DNA from: a bacterium
GTDB lineage: Bacteria; Elusimicrobiota; Elusimicrobia; UBA1565; UBA9628
Length of the DNA stretch: 64,000 bases
Assembly: GCA_021822495.1 (NCBI GenBank)
Contig: JAKAQO010000004.1
Location: 62,001 to 126,000 of the forward strand
Reading direction: 5' to 3'
Shown here: in pieces, positions 15,834-24,700 of the stretch
How the letters are laid out: each line of letters starts with the position of its first letter
Position numbering within the stretch: the first letter of the stretch is position 1
Made by a program: the position numbers and the translations under genes
The notes under the pieces: generated by a model
What the model was told of the DNA's origin: nothing
The model's input: only the letters and a program-made list of their open reading frames with translations
Databases searched by the model: none

Positions 15834-18130
15834 TTTGGTTTCACCGGTTGCGCCGGATTTGCGGTTCCGCCACCCAAGGAAAGAGCTTGTTTTTCCGGAG
15901 AGGGAAGTCCCTGTTTCTTAGCCTTGGACTCCTCGCTTTCAAAAATTGATTTTGGAACATTAAGCCCCTTGAAATGAAACTCATCATGAAACGTAGGCAC
16001 GTAATCGCAGGCGGAGAAATATCCAATGCTTTGTCCTTTTTCATTGACAGACACCTGATGATATCTGTAAATATCCCGCATTGAGATTTTGAGCCCTTCT
16101 TTTCCCGTCACTTCCGTAACATAAGTCACGCGCCTTTTTCCATCCGAGAACCGGGTCAACTGGATAATCACATGAACCGCGCTTGAAATCATATCCACCA
16201 ACACCGACATTGGGAGCTCCGTTCCCGCCATCAAACACATCGCCGACAAGCGCGAAATCGCGTCGTTGGGGGAATTGGCGTGCAAGGTCGCAAGCGACCC
16301 TTCGTGACCCGTGTTCATCGCTTGGAGCATATCCAAGGCTTCCCCGCCGCGACACTCGCCGACTACGATGCGATCCGGCCTCATGCGCAAGCAGTTCTTA
16401 ATGAGGTCGCGAATGGCGATCTCTCCTTTTCCTTCGATATTGGGCGGACGCGATTCCAAACGCACCCAGTGTTCCTGCATTAAATTAAGTTCCGCGGTAT
16501 CTTCAACAGTGATGATGCGCTCGTCTTCTGGAATAAAATTAGACAACATATTCAGAAAGGTGGTTTTTCCAGTTCCAGTTCCTCCCGAGATAATGACATT
16601 CTTGCGCAAAATCACGCAGTTTTTAACAAACTCTATCATCTCCGGAGTGCAGGCGCCAAACCCAATCAACTGCTTGTAGGTGAAGGGTTTCGCCGAAAAA
16701 CGCCGAATCGTCAAGGTCGGGCCGGACACCGCCAAGGGAGCGATAATGGCGTTCACGCGGGAACCGTCCTTAAGGCGCGCGTCCACGAGCGGAACCGACT
16801 CATCAATTCTGCGCCCGACGGGCGCGACGATGCGCTTAATGACTTGAACCACCTGATCGTCGTCTCGAAAACGTATCGGAAGAAGCACCAATTTTCCCTG
16901 GCGCTCGATGTAGATGCGGTTAAAGGCGTTCACCATGATTTCGTTGATGCCGGGATCTCTCAAAAGAGACTGAAGCGGGCCCAGTCCCAAGATTTCATCG
17001 ATGAGTTCGGTGGTAAAAACCTCGCGCTGCTGACGAGAAAGTTTTAAATCGGGTTCCCGCTGCAAAAGACTTTCAATGATCGCCGAAACGCGAGTTCTAT
17101 TCTCTTCATTTTGCTCGGTTTCTTCCGAAATGCGGATTCTCTCGGTTTCCATCGCGGTCACGACTAGTTTGTGCATTTTCCCCTTGAGTTCGTCCCAAAA
17201 AGGCGGAACATCTCCCTCGGGCAATCGCGCGGGCTCCGGTTTTTTTTTGGCTGCGGCTCCTTCGGAGGAATCTCCCCCAAGAGCGGATTTCCATAAAAGC
17301 TCCGAACCCTGCTGGAATTCATTGGTCTCAAGGTTCGATTCCCATGATTTTGCCGCCGGAATCGCGCTCCCCAAACGAGCGAGCAAAACCTTGAGGGTTT
17401 TCGCCCACTCGTTCTGCATGTTTTCCGCGACCAAAATTTTTTGGGTGTTGGCGCACTCAGGAACCAATTCCTCCCACGGCATATAAGCGAGTATTTTTTT
17501 TTGAAGCGTTTGGAAAAATTTTTCAATTTCCTGGGGAGCCAAGGAACCGGGGAGGTTCGCTTGGTTGATCACCACCTCAAAACGCTCAAGCGGGAAATGG
17601 AGAGCCTTGAGCTCCGAAAAAATATTGTAGCTTGCCTCGCAATGGCTCCTCTGCGGCAAACACACCCAATAGACAAGATCGGCAAAGTCCAAGGAAAAAA
17701 TCTGCATGGGGAAATAAGGGTCGACATCGATAAAAATATCGTAAGTTTCAGACAAGGCTCCCAAGACCTTGGCCACGATTTGGGGCTGAATCATCATGAT
17801 TTCTTTTCTGTTATTTCCCAAAGGCAAAACTCCGACCCCCCATTGACTCATGGGAATTCGCCCGCGCAAAAGTTTTCCCAGTCCCGAAGGGTTCGGCGCG
17901 ACCAAGGATGAAAGTTGAGCCAAGGTCGGCGAATTAAGACGCAATTGAAAAGAAAGATCATTTCGCCCCAAAGGATCCATGGAAACGATTAGAACGTTGC
18001 GGTTTTGGGTTCCCGCCCACACCAAAGCCAAATTAAGGCAGATCGCGCTTTTACCGACGCCTTCTTTGGGGCCGGTAAAAATCGCGACTCTTCCCGGCAA
18101 ACTGACTGTTTTGGTTTCTGGACTCGCCAT
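15830..18130 (-). CDS. TadZ-TadA (CpaE-CpaF) fusion: MinD/ParA-like domain plus secretion ATPase
   Basis: Residues 1-270 form a MinD/ParA-like domain with a deviant Walker A, GPKEGVGKSAICLNLAL, as in TadZ/CpaE, which places the pilus machine in the cell. After a charged linker (about 275-330), residues 335-700 are a full CpaF/TadA type II/IV secretion ATPase. That part has the N-terminal domain with INEIMVNAFNRIYIERQG, Walker A GGTGTGKTTFLN (about 512-524), the Asp box TVEDTAELNL and the His box GHEGSLATLHANSP. These two proteins are normally separate genes. Walker motifs in both halves look intact except that the MinD-type KGG reads KEG. It starts one base after the secretin gene ends. Confidence 0.93.
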   Translation of the reverse strand: MASPETKTVSLPGRVAIFTGPKEGVGKSAICLNLALVWAGTQNRNVLIVSMDPLGRNDLSFQLRLNSPTLAQLSSLVAPNPSGLGKLLRGRIPMSQWGVGVLPLGNNRKEIMMIQPQIVAKVLGALSETYDIFIDVDPYFPMQIFSLDFADLVYWVCLPQRSHCEASYNIFSELKALHFPLERFEVVINQANLPGSLAPQEIEKFFQTLQKKILAYMPWEELVPECANTQKILVAENMQNEWAKTLKVLLARLGSAIPAAKSWESNLETNEFQQGSELLWKSALGGDSSEGAAAKKKPEPARLPEGDVPPFWDELKGKMHKLVVTAMETERIRISEETEQNEENRTRVSAIIESLLQREPDLKLSRQQREVFTTELIDEILGLGPLQSLLRDPGINEIMVNAFNRIYIERQGKLVLLPIRFRDDDQVVQVIKRIVAPVGRRIDESVPLVDARLKDGSRVNAIIAPLAVSGPTLTIRRFSAKPFTYKQLIGFGACTPEMIEFVKNCVILRKNVIISGGTGTGKTTFLNMLSNFIPEDERIITVEDTAELNLMQEHWVRLESRPPNIEGKGEIAIRDLIKNCLRMRPDRIVVGECRGGEALDMLQAMNTGHEGSLATLHANSPNDAISRLSAMCLMAGTELPMSVLVDMISSAVHVIIQLTRFSDGKRRVTYVTEVTGKEGLKISMRDIYRYHQVSVNEKGQSIGYFSACDYVPTFHDEFHFKGLNVPKSIFESEESKAKKQGLPSPEKQALSLGGGTANPAQPVKPK

Positions 18131-18131
18131 T

Positions 18132-18875
18132 TTATTTCACGATATCAAGAGTGATGAACAAAAACAAGGTGGATTCCTGTTCTTGGATGCTGGTCTGCGT
18201 AAAGAGAAGCCCCAAAAGTGGAATCCGGCCCAAATATGGAACGCGCGTTTTAGTGACGTTTTTGGAGCTGGTTTTAAGTCCGCCAATGACCAAAGTTTCT
18301 CCGCTTCTAACCTCAACCGAGGTTTGTATTTGCCGTGTCGTAATAGAAGGGACCACGCTACCCCCGACCTGAACGGTCTGGGAATAGTTGGGGTTGGAAA
18401 CCTCAAGCTGAAACTGCGCCATGATATGATCTTTTTTGTTGGGGTCCACCGAGACCGCCGCGTTTAAAATTGTCGCTATCTTTTTAAAACTCACGCCCAC
18501 TCCTTGAACGTTCACGACAGGGTAAGGCTGCTCGCCCCCCACGACAAAATTGGCCTGTTGTCCCGATTGAACGATGACCTTGGGGTTTGACAAGGTCTGC
18601 GCTTTTCCGTCTGTCTCCATCATCTGAAGAGAAGTCTGCAATGCCGTTTTCCTCGCGAAGTCCCCGATATGAATAAGTCCGGGAATGGAGTTCTCGGCAA
18701 AAGTAATTCCCGTTTGAAACGGCCCCCAGTTAAAGCCCTCAGCTCTGTTCACGGAACCTGAAATCTCAACGATATCCGCCGATATTGAAATAAGGGGAAC
18801 CTGATCCGCGGCCCGCGCGTTTGAGCGCGCGGCCAGCAGAACAAGAATAATTCCCCACCACTGTCGCATAATCAT
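18132..18875 (-). CDS. Short secretin-domain protein of the Tad pilus (CpaC/RcpA-like)
   Basis: A 247-residue exported protein (signal 1-22) consisting almost only of the secretin domain. VEISGSVNRAEGFNWG opens the domain, NPKVIVQSGQQANFVVGGE lies in the middle, and SVEVRSGETLVIGGLKTS with VPYLGRIPLLGLLF closes it. Secretins of Tad systems usually have 400-500 residues with a pilus/BON N-domain before this part, which is missing here. It should form or contribute to the outer-membrane pore. No clear ribosome site precedes ATG 18875 (an internal ATG lies 6 bases on). A GGGGC-AAA-GCCCC hairpin lies in the gap to cpaB. Confidence 0.85.
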   Translation of the reverse strand: MIMRQWWGIILVLLAARSNARAADQVPLISISADIVEISGSVNRAEGFNWGPFQTGITFAENSIPGLIHIGDFARKTALQTSLQMMETDGKAQTLSNPKVIVQSGQQANFVVGGEQPYPVVNVQGVGVSFKKIATILNAAVSVDPNKKDHIMAQFQLEVSNPNYSQTVQVGGSVVPSITTRQIQTSVEVRSGETLVIGGLKTSSKNVTKTRVPYLGRIPLLGLLFTQTSIQEQESTLFLFITLDIVK

Positions 18876-18897
18876 GTTGTCGTACTGTTGTTCAAAC

Positions 18898-18910
18898 GGG
18901 GCAAAGCCCC
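18898..18910. other. Small GC hairpin between cpaB and the secretin gene
   Basis: GGGGC and GCCCC (18898-18902, 18906-18910) form a five-pair stem with a three-base loop in the 43-base gap between cpaB and the secretin gene. There is no T-tract, so it is not a terminator. It could stabilise a processed mRNA end or tune expression of the downstream genes. Confidence 0.35.
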
Positions 18911-18918
18911 AAATCTAT

Positions 18919-19674
18919 TTACTTAAAGAGTTTTCTGAAACTCGCCATTTCCATCGGATGCATTTCCAAATCGCCTAAACCTCTCAAAATGACGGTGACC
19001 TCCCCTTCTTTCATGGAAAGGGCAAGATACTGAGCCTCATCTGGATTTAAAGCGACGGAAACAGAAGCCTTATCCGAAAGAGACGAAAGCTGACTTTGTT
19101 GGGAATTAAGAGCTTTTGCCTGCTTGGCATTGAGCCCTTGGCCCATATTGTCTCCCACGGCTAGAACCATTAAATTTTGGAGAATGGTCGCCGTCACTTT
19201 TTCCTTGTGCCCATCGGCCATTTTCGCGTTAAAAGTCACAAGAACATCCACATGGTCTCCGGGTTTAATGAGGTCTTTCATCGCCGGATTAATCGGCAAA
19301 ATCGCGCCGCGATATCCCGGAGGAATTTTAACGGAAAGCCCGGCTTTCGCCGACATGGAAACCAAGGCCGATTGAGTGATCTGATCGCCTTGGGGAATAC
19401 GAATGCGCGTCACTAAATTAGAAATCATGCTAATATCCGAAGGCGAGCGAATCTCAAAAGCGTCTTGTTGCATGAATTTTCTGGGCATGGAGAGAGGCTC
19501 AACCATGTTCTCTTTAAGCACCGTGCGTTCCGGAATATCGAGTCTCGCGACCAAAACGTGCGTCGTCTCATAAGCGCTCATCAAGGAGCGCTCTTTAGCG
19601 GTTAAAATCATCAGATAAATCGTCGCCGCCGCGATCGCCAGAACCGCCGGAATCAAGATGTTCTTTTTGTCCAT
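18919..19674 (-). CDS. cpaB: Tad pilus assembly protein CpaB/RcpC
   Basis: A 251-residue protein with one N-terminal TM (about 7-24) and an SAF domain (about 38-100) starting VLVARLDIPERTVLKENMV. The RcpC/CpaB region after it contains IPPGYRGAILPINPAMKDLIKPGDHVDVLV, given here only as the segment around residues 117-146. CpaB is an exported part of Flp pilus systems linked to the secretin. A GAGGAG ribosome site lies about 11 bases before the ATG. Order TadE-CpaB-secretin-TadZ/A-TadB-TadC is conserved in Tad loci. Confidence 0.9.
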   Translation of the reverse strand: MDKKNILIPAVLAIAAATIYLMILTAKERSLMSAYETTHVLVARLDIPERTVLKENMVEPLSMPRKFMQQDAFEIRSPSDISMISNLVTRIRIPQGDQITQSALVSMSAKAGLSVKIPPGYRGAILPINPAMKDLIKPGDHVDVLVTFNAKMADGHKEKVTATILQNLMVLAVGDNMGQGLNAKQAKALNSQQSQLSSLSDKASVSVALNPDEAQYLALSMKEGEVTVILRGLGDLEMHPMEMASFRKLFK

Positions 19675-19699
19675 AAATACTCAAACTCCTCATTTATAT

Positions 19700-20284
19700 T
19701 TATTGCACAGAATACGGCAACGGAATTTCAATCGGCATATCCACCACTGACTGAATCTGCCGCACATTCTGGCCTGGAACATTCGACAAAATCAAACCGC
19801 TGAGCGGAAAAACCAAGGGAACGTTAAAGGTCGCGGTCACCTCTAAATCTTCGTTTTGAAGCCCTCCTGATTGGGGATCTGGGAGAGTCGGGATAAGCGT
19901 GGAAGTCAAGGTCGCCCCGTGAATATGCTGACTGAGAAGAGCCTGCATCGTCCCGGTGGGGTTTCCAACGCTTCCTGTTTGTCCCGCCGCCGTCATGGCT
20001 CCAATTCTAGCGCATTCGAATGTCGCATGATTGAGAACAATCACCCAGAAAGCGACATAACCCATTTCCATAATAGTAAACACAATCGTCAAAAAAACCG
20101 GCAAAATGAGAAGCGTTTCAACCATCACCTGCCCGCCTTTCGAGCGAAGCGGGGGCGTGCACGATTGCCTATCGGAAAGACGTTGCAATCGGGCCTGCCC
20201 GGATGAAAAAAATATCGGGCAAGGGGTTTGAACCCTCGGGGTTTTCTGAAACCCAAACGTCCCGATATCTGAAACACTCTTCAT
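19700..20284 (-). CDS. TadE-like minor pseudopilin
   Basis: The 194-residue protein has the TadE/TadG signature: GGQVMVETLLILPVFLTIVF, in which the Gly before Gln and the Glu at +5 mark a prepilin-type helix. NHATFECARIGAM follows, as in TadE proteins. About 50 residues precede the helix, longer than usual. ATG 20284 has AGGA upstream and is kept, but a later start cannot be excluded. The C-terminal part is a small exported beta-rich domain. Confidence 0.8.
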   Translation of the reverse strand: MKSVSDIGTFGFQKTPRVQTPCPIFFSSGQARLQRLSDRQSCTPPLRSKGGQVMVETLLILPVFLTIVFTIMEMGYVAFWVIVLNHATFECARIGAMTAAGQTGSVGNPTGTMQALLSQHIHGATLTSTLIPTLPDPQSGGLQNEDLEVTATFNVPLVFPLSGLILSNVPGQNVRQIQSVVDMPIEIPLPYSVQ

Positions 20285-20314
20285 AACTCTGTCCTGTTTG
20301 GAATCCTCTCCAGT

Positions 20315-20500
20315 TTATTGCCCCGATGTGGAAGCCGCGCCGGAAATCTCGCCTTGAATCTGTTGGAAAAGGGTCGGCATATATTTCTTAAGCGCAAACC
20401 CCGCCGCCAAAACGACCCCGACCACGACCGTCAGCATTAACAAATACTCAACCGTATTTTGACCGCGCTCGGACTTAAGCCGCTGATTCATTTTTTTCAT
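20315..20500 (-). CDS. flp: Flp/Fap-type major pilin
   Basis: A 61-residue type IVb pilin precursor: basic leader MKKMNQRLKSERG, then QNTVEYLLMLTVVVGVV. Prepilin peptidase should cut between Gly13 and Gln14, leaving the Glu needed for assembly at +5. The Ser/Gly/Thr-rich C-terminus is typical of Flp. AGGAGA stands 7 bases before the ATG. No prepilin peptidase gene is in the window. Confidence 0.93.
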   Translation of the reverse strand: MKKMNQRLKSERGQNTVEYLLMLTVVVGVVLAAGFALKKYMPTLFQQIQGEISGAASTSGQ

Positions 20501-20530
20501 TTTTCTCTCCTGTGTTTTTATTTACCGCAA

Positions 20531-20689
20531 TCATATCCACGTCGACAAAATCATTTTCGCCATGCTGGTAAAAAGCAGCTTCAACTGTTGCTGCATAAAC
20601 CCGTAAAATCCGGCGAAAGCCGTGACCAAAACCAAGGTCGTGAGGAGATACTCCACCGTTGTCTGTCCCCTGACTTTCCATTTCTTCAT
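20531..20689 (-). CDS. Second Flp-type pilin (52 aa)
   Basis: From ATG 20689 the product is MKKWKVRG followed by QTTVEYLLTTLVLVTAFAGF, again the Gly/Gln prepilin cut with Glu at +5. The short tail QQQLKLLFTSMAKMILSTWI ends hydrophobic, unlike the first pilin, so it may be a minor or tip pilin. The start is set by the leader and by the consensus promoter whose -10 box ends 6 bases before this ATG. A longer in-frame ORF upstream would run through the promoter. Confidence 0.85.
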   Translation of the reverse strand: MKKWKVRGQTTVEYLLTTLVLVTAFAGFYGFMQQQLKLLFTSMAKMILSTWI

Positions 20690-20695
20690 ATCCCC

Positions 20696-20724
20696 AGTGT
20701 AACAGTCAACTCCTAAGCTGTCAA
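20696..20724 (-). promoter_or_regulatory. Consensus sigma-70-type promoter of the pilin genes
   Basis: On the reverse strand TTGACA (20724-20719), a 17-base spacer and TACACT (20701-20696) form a near-perfect promoter. The pilin ATG starts 7 bases after the -10 box, where transcription itself should begin, so the mRNA is predicted to be leaderless or nearly so. It explains high expression of pilins compared with downstream tad genes. Confidence 0.8.
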
Positions 20725-20771
20725 GTCGCTGACGATTACAAAAATTTAACACCGTTTAAATTGAACTTCAT

Positions 20772-21785
20772 CTAAAATTTAGTGGTCAAAGTAAATTGAT
20801 TAACAGTTCCCAAGGCGCCCATGGGAACAAAAGCGTAATCCACTCCCAAACCATATCCAAAAGCGGCGGAAGTGTAAAATCCAAGCCCCAAGCTGATGCC
20901 GCTAACGGCGTTAAGGTTGATGGCCGGCGAACTCGGGGTCGTTATCGCGGTATAGTTATCGGCTTCAAAATATCCGGCCCGAAAAGCCAATTGCCCTATT
21001 TCCAAATATTCCTCGGGAACAGTGAATTGAGCTCCCACTCCCGGACGAGGAATGTCTCCAGCGAATTGATGAACTTCAAAGCTCAACTTAAAAAAATCAT
21101 TCGGAATAATCGCAAAACCCGCTCGCGCGGTCGAACCGACGATGTATTGGCTGGCGCCAAAATTTTGATAGGAAGCGCCAAGACTCAACCAATCATTGGG
21201 TTTGACGATAATCCCGGCATCTCCAACGAGACTGTCCGAGATAGCTCCATTGTAGTCCTGATGGACCACGCGCAAGGTTCCTCCTAAAAAAATGCGCTCA
21301 TACCAAAAGGAACGGGCCACCGACACAGCCCCGTATCCGTTATTGACCTGAACGTTAAAATTAGAAAGAGGAACTCCGTTTTGATCCCGCACATCAAAAT
21401 TACTGTCCGACATATAGGAACCGCTAAAGCCAATAACGGTTTGCCCAATAGGCTGGGCATACGCCATATAGACGGGAGCCTGAACGCCTTGAATATAATT
21501 AAGGTACGAATAAGAAAATTCACGCTCATCGGTCATGGCAAGTCCCGCCGGATTCCAGGTGATGGCATCCACCCCTGAAGCCAAGGCGACAAAGGATTGC
21601 CCCAAGGCCATGGCCTGCGCGGACCCCTGCGAAATATCCAGAAAGGCCGCGCCTCCGGTTCCCGCGCCCGCGCTAATAGCCCATGCCCGGCCTGAAATAG
21701 CCAAAAAAATCAGGCAAAAAAAGGGGACAGTCCCCTTTTTCGCGATTTCTGAACTAAAAGGGGACTGTCCCCTTTTTTTATTCAT
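20772..21785 (-). CDS. PorV/PorQ-type outer-membrane beta-barrel protein
   Basis: A 337-residue exported barrel of the UPF0164/PorV group. The first mature segment GGAAFLDISQGSAQAMALGQ and the motif DAITWNPAGLAMTDEREFS are diagnostic, and the chain ends in Phe like many outer-membrane barrels. The n-region of the signal peptide (residues 2-23) is encoded by a pair of GGGGAC(A/T)GTCCCC palindromes. The ATG overlaps the stop of the giant FlgD-repeat gene (ATGA), so the barrel may anchor or export that protein. Role inferred from pairing. Confidence 0.82.
   Translation of the reverse strand: MNKKRGQSPFSSEIAKKGTVPFFCLIFLAISGRAWAISAGAGTGGAAFLDISQGSAQAMALGQSFVALASGVDAITWNPAGLAMTDEREFSYSYLNYIQGVQAPVYMAYAQPIGQTVIGFSGSYMSDSNFDVRDQNGVPLSNFNVQVNNGYGAVSVARSFWYERIFLGGTLRVVHQDYNGAISDSLVGDAGIIVKPNDWLSLGASYQNFGASQYIVGSTARAGFAIIPNDFFKLSFEVHQFAGDIPRPGVGAQFTVPEEYLEIGQLAFRAGYFEADNYTAITTPSSPAINLNAVSGISLGLGFYTSAAFGYGLGVDYAFVPMGALGTVNQFTLTTKF
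21716..21779. repeat. Paired palindromic repeat, copy pair 1
   Basis: Two imperfectly mirrored elements, A-tract GGGGAC-A-GTCCCC T-tract (21716-21740) and A-tract GGGGAC-T-GTCCCC T-tract (21756-21779), are separated by 15 bases. The central base is opposite, so they face each other. They lie inside the first codons of the PorV-type gene and keep its frame. The same unit recurs near 25.98 and 26.39 kb. The layout recalls REP/BIME elements moved by RAYT (REP-associated tyrosine) transposases, none of which is in the window. Confidence 0.85.
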
Positions 21786-24700
21786 GGAATCAATACCTTT
21801 TTGACGGTTTGGGCGAAATTTTTATTTCCGTAAGTTTCCTGGGCCTGGAAAACCACATAGTAAATGCCTTTAGCCACCGGCCGCCCGGCCTCATTGTCTT
21901 TATTCCAGACATAGGTCAAGGGAGACGGCGAATCATAAGCCGGAGGAACATTGCCAAAATCGTGTTCATAAACCAATTCCCCGGCCATGGTGTAGATTCG
22001 CATAAATACATCGCCCTGGAAGGGAACCCAAACCGAGAAAGTAACTGTCGGCCCATAAGCGGGGTTTGGATAAGCATAGGTGTTTTGATCGAAATCTGCC
22101 TGCGGATTTAAAGAACCGTTTCGGTCAACCGGGAGATTCTCGATATACTGGTCAATCGACAATTCGCAAATATCCCCCGGAGTCAACTGTCCCGTAATCG
22201 TGTCAATCGCCGTATCATCGGTCGATCCTATGACCGTAAAAGTATAATCTCCATCGGGAACCTTGGTAAAACTGAGGTCCGTCCCATCCCAGTCAGTCTC
22301 GACTGGTTGCCGCGGCGGTTGATTGGAGACCAAGACCTTAACCAAGGAACCAATACCCCCGTTTGTCGTGTAAGCAGGCGGACTGGGACTTCCGATCTGC
22401 GGACAATAAGACTCATTGATGTTGGAATTAGGAAATTGCGTGTTCGGGCGATAAACCAAAATGGCAACCTTCATCGGCTCCGACACTTGGTAGAAGATAC
22501 GCGCCGTTTGGTTTTGAAGATTGATGGGGCTCACCGCTAAGTCGTAAATCTGGATTGGGAAATAGCTAATCGTCGCCGCTGAAGTCGACAAGGACAACAG
22601 AGAGTTCTCGGACGCCACGTCTTGAGCGGTCATAATAATCGTATAAAAATTTGGCGGCGGGAAATTTCCATAATTATCCCGTCCATCCCATACAGCATTC
22701 ACGGGAACCCCGCCATCATAGGATTGTCCGAAAACTAAGTTTCGAATCACCTGCGGAGGATTATTATCGTTAATGACATTAATCGTGACCGAGGACGGAC
22801 GCGTGAGCTCAAAATTAATGGTAAAGGGATCCAACTCCACCGTTTGGCTTGAGTAATAAGTTTTGGCGATGGTGGGCTGAACGTTAAAGATCGGCACTCC
22901 GATAATTCCCCGTGAAACTGGAATAAATCCTACAATGCGGTCCGTTGAATAGATGCTTCCCCCCTCCACCGGCACCGTCGCTTGAGCGATCAAGGTAAAA
23001 GGATAGTCTCCGTCCGGGACCATGATTCCATCGGAGTTGATTCCCGGCCAATTATCCGAAACCAACAGGCGCCCTGAACGCATTCCATAAATTTGATAGA
23101 AAGGCGTTTCGGGAACCCCGTTAGAGGCCACGACATCATTGCAAGGGGTATTTTGAACGACTTGGCCACAGGGAGGCCAGGAGGTATTGACATTGTGAAT
23201 AATGGTCCCGGGTTGATAGATATTGATTCCCGTCCACATGGCGTTGGACTCCTCGTAATTAATAAAGGCCGTGGCCGTAGTTCCGGAAAGAAGAGGCGAA
23301 ACCGATAAATTGGTCGTTCGAAACATATCCACGGGGAAAATGGCGGTCGTCGTAGAAACAAAACTGGGGAAAGCCGGGTCCCAGGCTTCAAGCTGAACCA
23401 GATAGGTCCCGGAAGAAACGTAATAGCCATTGTCGTCGGTTCCATCCCAAATTTCGGTATTGGGAATGCTGGCCGACCGGGCTTCGCCAAGCACCAGATG
23501 GCGCACGACCGCACTGGAGTTAGCCTCATTAAAAATATCCACTTTCACGTCGGCATCACGGGTTAAAGTATAGGTGAAATCAAACGGGTTAATACCCGCC
23601 ACCGGAGGACTGGATCCGACAACTGTTGAAGTCGGAGTAATTTGGCTGATTCCCACCAGTCCCCGAACAATGGGGATAAATCCATTTTTAGCCACCGATG
23701 TCCAAATACGGGAATCATTGGCATTGCCGTTAAAGGGATAGCCATTTTGAGAGGCAAGTTCTCCGTAAAGAACATAGACGTAGTTTCCGTCTGGCAAAAG
23801 ATTGCCGGAACTGTCGCGACCGTCCCACCAGTCAATGACCGGGGTGCGGGAAGGCTGGGCCTGAACGATATGGGCAATGGGAGAGACATTAGGAACAATG
23901 GTCCCCGAAGTCGGGCAAGGCCCCATGTAGGGATAAAATTGTTTAGGAGGCGAAATCGCCTGATTAACCCCCGAAATATCCAAAACCGGATTATTGACGC
24001 TGGAAAGTGGAACGACTTCTTGACTGCTACCTTGCGGCACTACAGGAGAACAAAATTGAACGCCGGGGGGATAAATGTCTAAAAAAGTCGTCGCCGCTTC
24101 GGTCAGGGTGTATCCAATGACAGCTAAAGACGTAGATCCTCCTTCCAATGGGGTCACCGCGATATCGGTAATTTGGAGCGGATCAATGGACATGGGATAG
24201 GTATAGGGCGCGGAAATATCCAAGCCATATTGGTCCGCATTTTGAGCTTGGAGATACGCCAAATAGTTTCCCGGTGGCGCCAAATCGCCGTTATCATAGC
24301 GCCCGTCCCAAGCGTCGCCATTGGTCAAGGTGCCTCCGGGATAACCCTCGCCCACCCTCGGAAGACCATTGACCAGGTGTCGGACGATGGTTCCTGTCGA
24401 ATTGGTCGCGCTGATGTGCTCAATATCGATATACATCGTCGCGTCCTCGGACAAGCGATAGGTCAGGTTGTAAGGCTCTGCCGCCACCGGCGTTAATACG
24501 CCGACCAAGGTCGGAGAAGAACGCACCACATGGACGTCCACCACGTTGACCGTAATCGGCTGTTGCAAAACATTGCACCCGGCGGTAAAAGAGCCTGCGG
24601 ATTCATATTGAAAGTTACTGGGACTAACGTTTGCCGTCCCCCCGCCGCTAGCGACGCTAAAATTAATCGTTCCAGAAATAATCGCACCTGCCACCCCTGT

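Noticed and set aside
18898-18910. GGGGCAAAGCCCC as part of a second GEMM riboswitch
   Set aside because: It lacks GGCAAACC, the second helix and the TACCG end. It is only a short hairpin.
20690-20752. Longer second pilin starting at 20752
   Set aside because: The extra codons would be the promoter itself, and the pilin leader begins at ATG 20689.
21716-21779. Palindromes with A/T tracts as bidirectional transcription terminators
   Set aside because: They have terminator shape, but they are translated in frame at the start of a gene and in the middle of argS, and occur in pairs. A mobile-repeat origin explains this better.
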